From positions 62,001-126,000 of the forward strand of contig CABTZK010000004.1 of NCBI GenBank assembly GCA_902489275.1: 64,000 nt of DNA, read 5' to 3'. The DNA is from an uncultured Porphyromonadaceae bacterium. GTDB lineage: Bacteria > Bacteroidota > Bacteroidia > Bacteroidales > Muribaculaceae. Positions 60,013 through 64,000 of the stretch are shown in pieces (positions within the stretch are counted from its first letter, which is position 1; each line of letters begins with the position of its first letter). The notes beneath the pieces were generated by a model. That model was not told the DNA's origin and ran no database searches. It saw only the letters and a list, made by a program, of their open reading frames with translations. The translations under genes and the position numbers were made by a program.

Positions 60013-61290
60013 TCAGCGAGTGTAGAAGTCGATGACTTGCAGAATGGCACGGCGGCACACTGCGCAAAACTCCGGGTTGCTGTTGGTGCGCATGCGACAG
60101 TCCTGGAAAGGACGGTAAACCCCTTTCATTTTGTAGCCTGCACCCTCGTAGAACCCGATTTGTTGCGGCTTTGCCGGGTTGAGCGGTGTCGGGATGGGGG
60201 TTTTGGTGTCGATGAGTTTTTCCCACTTCCCGTGGAAATCGGCCAGAGTCGTAATATTGCGCTCCCAGGGCTCGATGTCGGTCCAGTACTGGTCGCTCTC
60301 TTCGCTGGCGTAGGCATACTCGTCGGCCAGCCCGGCAAAACTGTGCCCAAACTCGTGCACAACGACGGGTTTGTAGTGCTGGTGGTGGGTCGATGTGAGA
60401 TTATAGGAGTTCAAGATGCCGCCTCCGCCGTAAGTATTGCAGTTCACGAGCACGACGATATGCTCGTAAGGCGTGCCTGCGAGAAGGTCGTGCAACCGCT
60501 TGAGACGCAAGGTGGTCAAGTAGCGATCGCTGTAGAACGTGTTGAACGCGGAGCCCAAGGCGGTATTTTTCCAGCGACCTGCGCCAGGCTCGCTCGTGCC
60601 GCTATCCATCGAGGGCGCCTCGACGGCCACCACATTGAAGCGGCTGCGCATCGACCGAAACGGCTCGTGCGCAAAAATGGCTTGCACGGCAGTATCGACA
60701 TCGGCGCGAAACGTGCCCATCTCTCCCTGCTGGTAACCCTCGGCAATGAAAGCGATGTGAATGCAGCGCGTGGTGTCGGCCGCCTGCTGAACAGTGGTGA
60801 AAGGGGTCACGTGATCATAGCCCACCTGGCGAATGAGTATATCGGAAGGATCCACCTGGTGGGTGAATGTGGCCATCACTTGCCGGCGGCTGCCCGTCAG
60901 GCTCACCGTGACATCGACCGTGTCCTTGGGCATGGGCACCAGAAACACATTTTGAAACGACCGGCTCACCTGTCTCGCTTCAGGGGTGGCCAGCCACTCC
61001 TGAAAAAGGGTGCTGAACGAGTGGCGATAAATCACCTCGCCACTATGGTGATCGCGAACGGTGACTTGCCCATTACCCTCAACGGGCACCTCGGCAAGGC
61101 GCTGACGCTTGCCGTACCAGCGAGGCTCTCGGCACAGCTCGTCGAGCGAGATTTCCTGCCGGGCGGCGTTGCCGCTGAAAACGTAGTCGAGCCGCAAAGT
61201 GGCATCGGTAAAAAACGCATTGAAATCCTGCCCAGCTACAACGAATATCCACGCTAAGGCAAGAGCTTGAAACAAAAGAAACCGCTTCAT
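60013..61290 (-). CDS. M64-family metallopeptidase (IgA peptidase M64 type), exported
   Basis: The start was set at MKRFLLFQALALAWIFVVAGQ (signal peptide). The 425-residue protein has an N-terminal beta domain and the zinc site HEFGHSFAGLADE (His312, Glu313, His316, Asp in the third position), with FNVVAVEAPSMDSG and GRWKNTALGSAFNTFY upstream as in the M64 family. Members cleave immunoglobulin A or mucin-like proteins. The gut-like setting fits, but the substrate here is unknown. It is followed on the same strand by nothing close; upstream lies the nitrilase-family gene (51 bases). Confidence 0.92.
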   Translation of the reverse strand: MKRFLLFQALALAWIFVVAGQDFNAFFTDATLRLDYVFSGNAARQEISLDELCREPRWYGKRQRLAEVPVEGNGQVTVRDHHSGEVIYRHSFSTLFQEWLATPEARQVSRSFQNVFLVPMPKDTVDVTVSLTGSRRQVMATFTHQVDPSDILIRQVGYDHVTPFTTVQQAADTTRCIHIAFIAEGYQQGEMGTFRADVDTAVQAIFAHEPFRSMRSRFNVVAVEAPSMDSGTSEPGAGRWKNTALGSAFNTFYSDRYLTTLRLKRLHDLLAGTPYEHIVVLVNCNTYGGGGILNSYNLTSTHHQHYKPVVVHEFGHSFAGLADEYAYASEESDQYWTDIEPWERNITTLADFHGKWEKLIDTKTPIPTPLNPAKPQQIGFYEGAGYKMKGVYRPFQDCRMRTNSNPEFCAVCRRAILQVIDFYTR

Positions 61291-61341
61291 CTTCGATGGT
61301 GATTCAAAAAAAACAGACATACTTGGTTGCCGAGGCATGCG

Positions 61342-62145
61342 TTAGTCCTCTAAGATGCGAAACGAGTCGGCGTCGCGCCAAGCGGGGAATTTCTCGCGAA
61401 AGCGCGCCAAGGCGGGTAGCGAGAGGTCGACAGCAAGAATCGGGCCCGTGCCGCGCTCGGTGATGAGCTTGCCCTTGAAGTCAAAGACCTGGCTTGAGCC
61501 CTCGCTATAGACGATGCCGTGAGGGTCTTCCCCACAGCGGTTCACGCCCAACACGTAGGCCTCGTTTTCGATAGCCCGAGCCTTCAGCAGCGTTTTCCAC
61601 GCGTTTTCACGGGCTTTGGGCCAATTGGCCATGCAGAGCAAGATGTCGTAGCCGTTTCTCACGTTGCGGCAGTAAACCGGGAATCGAATCTCGTAGCACA
61701 CAAGCAGCTTGATGTTCAATCCGCGGAAGCGGACAATGGGCGCTGGCTCAAAGCCACGCTTGTACACCTTGTCCTCGCCTGCGAAAGTGAACAGGTGACG
61801 CTTGTCGTAGAACGTCTCCTCGCCATTAGGCTCGATAAAAAAAGCCCGGTTGTAGAGCTGGCCAGCCGTGTGGGCAAGAAACGTGCCTGTGATGGCGCAA
61901 TTGTAGCGCGCGGCCAGCTGGTGAATGGTGTTGATGGTCTCGTCGATGTTTCGCTCGGCGAGTGCTGCTGCCTGGTCGCGGTCATCGACCATGAAACCCG
62001 TGGTGAAAAGCTCGGGAAGTGCCACAAGGTCGGTATCCTCGGGCATGTTGCGCATGTTGCGCTTGAGTTGCTCAAGATTGGCGGCTTTGTCACCCCATGC
62101 GATGTTGTCCTCCATGAGCGTGACCCGCAAGTTGCGTGAAAACAT
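61342..62145 (-). CDS. Carbon-nitrogen hydrolase (YafV/omega-amidase-like)
   Basis: The 267-residue protein has the nitrilase catalytic triad at typical spacing: ALPELF (Glu45), YDKRHLF (Lys115) and LLVCYEIRFP (Cys150). The length and YDKRHLFTFAGEDKVYKRG context fit the omega-amidase/YafV group, which removes ammonia from 2-oxoglutaramate or repairs deaminated glutathione. It lacks a signal peptide and is likely cytoplasmic. Confidence 0.92.
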   Translation of the reverse strand: MFSRNLRVTLMEDNIAWGDKAANLEQLKRNMRNMPEDTDLVALPELFTTGFMVDDRDQAAALAERNIDETINTIHQLAARYNCAITGTFLAHTAGQLYNRAFFIEPNGEETFYDKRHLFTFAGEDKVYKRGFEPAPIVRFRGLNIKLLVCYEIRFPVYCRNVRNGYDILLCMANWPKARENAWKTLLKARAIENEAYVLGVNRCGEDPHGIVYSEGSSQVFDFKGKLITERGTGPILAVDLSLPALARFREKFPAWRDADSFRILED

Positions 62146-62197
62146 AGGAAAACGCCAATTAATCAGTTAAAAAACTCCAAAAAGCAAAAAACGACCC

Positions 62198-62818
62198 TTA
62201 GTTCTCCAGGCCCGTCGTGAATTTCTCAGGATACTTAGCATGGCCGTGGTCTTGATAGTAGCGCTTGATAGCGAGCATATCGGCCTGCAAGTCGCCTGTG
62301 GGTGTGAAAAGGCGGTCGATACACGCCACCTTCTCGCGGTAGTCCAAATAGGCCAGCATAATCGGCACTCTGGCTTGCTGGGAGATGACGAGCACGCCTT
62401 TGTGCCAGTTTTCGGTAAGGCTGCGCGTGCCCTCGGGCGTGACAGCCAGTGCAAGAGTCTTGTGCCGGGCAAACTCCTGGACGAGACCTTGGGTCAAATG
62501 ACGAGAAACCTCGCTGCCGCCTGGCAGGCTCGCGTCAAGGCTGATGCCTTTTTGCCTAAGCCGGGCTTGCACCTTGGAAAGACGTGGCACTGGCACCCCG
62601 CCCAGGGCGCGAAGCAACACCCCCAGCGGAAAGAAAAACCAGGTGCTTTTCATCAAAAAGCCAGCGTTCATCCCCACCGAGCGGATGCACAGCTCGCCCA
62701 CTACAAAATCCCAGTTGCTGGTGTGGGGCGCGACACAAATCATGCACTTGCGCGGGAGCGGCATGTTGAGGACAAAGCGCCAACCCGCTCTCTTCAATAT
62801 GCAACCAGCCAGATTCAA
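62198..62818 (-). CDS. PlsC-like 1-acyl-glycerol-3-phosphate acyltransferase family protein
   Basis: The 206-residue protein has the acyltransferase HxxxxD motif in APHTSNWDF (His32 to Asp37), FFFPLGVLLRALGGVPV and AVTPEGTRS (the EGTRS motif). It is short, close to a minimal PlsC domain, with a membrane-associating N-terminus. It adds an acyl chain to lysophosphatidate or a related lipid. Three bases separate it from the small protein gene upstream. Confidence 0.88.
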   Translation of the reverse strand: MNLAGCILKRAGWRFVLNMPLPRKCMICVAPHTSNWDFVVGELCIRSVGMNAGFLMKSTWFFFPLGVLLRALGGVPVPRLSKVQARLRQKGISLDASLPGGSEVSRHLTQGLVQEFARHKTLALAVTPEGTRSLTENWHKGVLVISQQARVPIMLAYLDYREKVACIDRLFTPTGDLQADMLAIKRYYQDHGHAKYPEKFTTGLEN

Positions 62819-62821
62819 CGC

Positions 62822-63157
62822 CTATTCCTTGCCTTTGGGAAGAAGTGCGTTCATGCGGGAAACGAGCCCCTCGGTCTCAGTGCGCATGTGCTCGGCAAGC
62901 GCTTTCTCGGCAGCTTTGAAATGGGCACGACGCGCCTTGTTATACTCCTGGCGGTTGGGAAAGTCGGAAGGCTTCTTGTCAAAACCTGCCGAAACGCGCT
63001 TCACAGCCTCCTCCTGCAACAAGGCCGTGTCGACGATAATCTCGTCCCACTGCCCGGGCTCGGTGTTGTCTGTCATGCATTCTGCAAAGAAGCACTCGCC
63101 TGCGATGTTGCCGCACGCATAATGGATCGCCTTTTTCAATTGTCTTTTGTTAGCCAT
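62822..63157 (-). CDS. Conserved-looking small protein of unknown function
   Basis: The start was placed at MANKRQLKKAIHYACGNIAGECFFAEC. The 111-residue product is mainly helical, with VDTALLQEEAVKRVSAGFDKKPSDFPNRQEYNKARRAHFKAAEKALAEHM (in part: FPNRQEYNKARRAHF). It resembles an unnamed Bacteroidales protein family (recollection). No signal peptide or known motif is present. It lies 3 bases before the PlsC-like gene and is likely co-transcribed with it. Confidence 0.78.
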   Translation of the reverse strand: MANKRQLKKAIHYACGNIAGECFFAECMTDNTEPGQWDEIIVDTALLQEEAVKRVSAGFDKKPSDFPNRQEYNKARRAHFKAAEKALAEHMRTETEGLVSRMNALLPKGKE

Positions 63158-63466
63158 AATCTTTCGTTTATTAAAGTTCAATCGCAAATATTGCGCTAAG
63201 TTACTAAAAATATCTTGAAAATAGGCATACGCGACAAGAAAATCGCAATTTTTCAAGGCGCTTTTGCCTTACCGAAAGCCCAAGGAGAACTTGTGGTCAG
63301 ATTTTTGAGAAGACGAGCAAATAAGAAAAAATTTGGAGGTTTAAAAAAAGATTTGTACTTTTGAGACGAAAAAAATATCGAATCGCCAGTTTTTCACCCG
63401 TTCGCAACGCCAGGCGAGCCGATAGCTATTTAATCGTTTTTTTGTTTAATTTTTTACTTTATTTTT
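63158..63466. other. Divergent intergenic region upstream of the BspA-like gene
   Basis: Contains the plus-strand promoter at 63356-63363, a small hairpin (AAGGC/GCCTT, about 63257-63271) and AT-rich sequence. I see no gene. Confidence 0.55.
63356..63363 (+). promoter_or_regulatory. Bacteroidetes promoter (TTTG, 20 bases, TACTTTTG) for the BspA-like gene
   Basis: TTTG at 63332-63335 and TACTTTTG at 63356-63363 lie about 100 bases before the ATG at 63467. Confidence 0.65.
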
Positions 63467-64000
63467 ATGGAAAACCATGTACTTTCACTTTTTGTCGCCC
63501 TTGTAGCGACGACGGGAAGCCTGTCAACGGCGGCTCAAACGCAAAAGGCCTACGCCGTTGAAAAGGGCGACACACTCACTTTCTACTACGACGATCAGCG
63601 CGCCACGCGCGAGGGCATAGTCTACGACATGCCGGCAGAAGAAAATCTCCCAGAGTGGACTAAAGAACAGAATGGTACCTGCGAAAGAATCACACAGGTC
63701 GAATTTGATGCCTCATTTGCAGCCTATCGCCCAACCAGCACCTACTGTTGGTTTTACCACTGTAGTAATATACAGAAAATCAACAACTTCAAAAACCTCA
63801 ACACCAGTGAAGTGACTGACATGAGCGGAATGTTCGATGAATGCAATGCCCTGCAATCGCTCGACCTCACGGGCTTCAACACTGCCAACGTGACCGACAT
63901 GGGCGGAATGTTCAGTCGTTGCATCGTCCTAAAATCGCTTGACCTCTCGAACTTCAACACCGCCAACGTGACCAACATGTTCAACATGTTCTATGGCTGC
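63467..64000 (+). CDS. BspA-type leucine-rich repeat surface protein (DUF285), 3' end cut off by window
   Basis: The 178 visible residues start MENHVLSLFVALVATTGSLSTAA (signal peptide) and a linker. The DUF285 repeats follow: LDLTGFNTANVTDMGGMF and LDLSNFNTANVTNMFNMF, the BspA unit. Such proteins sit on the surface of Bacteroidetes and other host-associated bacteria and mediate adhesion (family knowledge). It has its own promoter. The end and any sorting tail lie outside the window. Confidence 0.92.
   Translation, partial: MENHVLSLFVALVATTGSLSTAAQTQKAYAVEKGDTLTFYYDDQRATREGIVYDMPAEENLPEWTKEQNGTCERITQVEFDASFAAYRPTSTYCWFYHCSNIQKINNFKNLNTSEVTDMSGMFDECNALQSLDLTGFNTANVTDMGGMFSRCIVLKSLDLSNFNTANVTNMFNMFYGC

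Noticed and set aside
59935..61257. Plus-strand frame of 440 codons opposite the M64 peptidase
   Set aside because: The zinc motif and signal peptide lie on the minus strand.
62240..63199. Plus-strand frame of 319 codons opposite the PlsC-like and small protein genes
   Set aside because: It spans two convincing minus-strand genes and has no family features.
1..64000. CRISPR array or tRNA genes
   Set aside because: No set of regularly spaced repeats was seen, and no segment had both the T-loop and anticodon-stem pattern of a tRNA. A dedicated tRNA scan was not possible.

Overview
The window looks like chromosomal DNA of a Bacteroidales bacterium, most likely Muribaculaceae or a close relative (inference). 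The evidence is the Bacteroidetes promoter box TAnnTTTG in front of many genes, poor Shine-Dalgarno sites, and a typical gene set: an Oar-type TonB-dependent receptor, PCMD and calycin-like domains with dockerin-like tails, a BspA-type leucine-rich repeat protein, DUF2027/Smr, Omp28, an EFR1 ferredoxin and an Rpb6-type omega subunit. I see no rRNA, tRNA, CRISPR array, prophage or integron.

Layout. 0-8 kb: a cut-off CapD/FlaA1-like sugar nucleotide enzyme, an S9 peptidase, an Omp28-like exported protein, a basic exported protein and an EFR1 ferredoxin. 8-13 kb: a minus-strand run of an Smr protein, an exported protein, two tandem paralogous lipoproteins and a small membrane protein. 13-21 kb: PBP4-type carboxypeptidase, an acidic protein, rsmI, a coiled-coil lipoprotein, glycerate kinase, a GH89-like protein that has lost much of its catalytic domain, and an EamA transporter. 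21-25 kb: a minus-strand operon of PCMD lipoprotein, outer-membrane barrel, calycin-PCMD-dockerin protein and calycin-dockerin protein. 25-29 kb: a possible leaderless mini-gene, a candidate structured RNA of about 250 nt with its own promoter and terminator, and the TonB receptor. 29-36 kb: LtaS-like membrane sulfatase, ruvC, the SRP RNA gene on the opposite strand, then a second PCMD protein with a D15-type barrel and a phosphoethanolamine-transferase-like enzyme. 36-40 kb: wzc-like tyrosine kinase with a Tyr-Gly repeat tail, and ugd. 40-49.5 kb: a solitary inositol phosphate synthase, a cloverleaf-like inverted repeat, an exported protein, an IS end relic, gdhA, serC-serA and a MATE pump. 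49.5-64 kb: U32 peptidase, bamD-rpoZ, CvfB-like and Pif1-like proteins, a FadL-like porin, a low-complexity exported protein, M64 peptidase, nitrilase-family amidase, acyltransferase and the start of a BspA-like surface protein.

The main theme is envelope biology: surface polysaccharide (CapD, Wzc, Ugd), head-group transfer enzymes, outer-membrane barrels and exported proteins of unknown role. The most promising unexplained items are the structured RNA at 25.3 kb, the cloverleaf-like element at 41.6 kb, and two separate loci that pair a PCMD-domain protein with an outer-membrane barrel.
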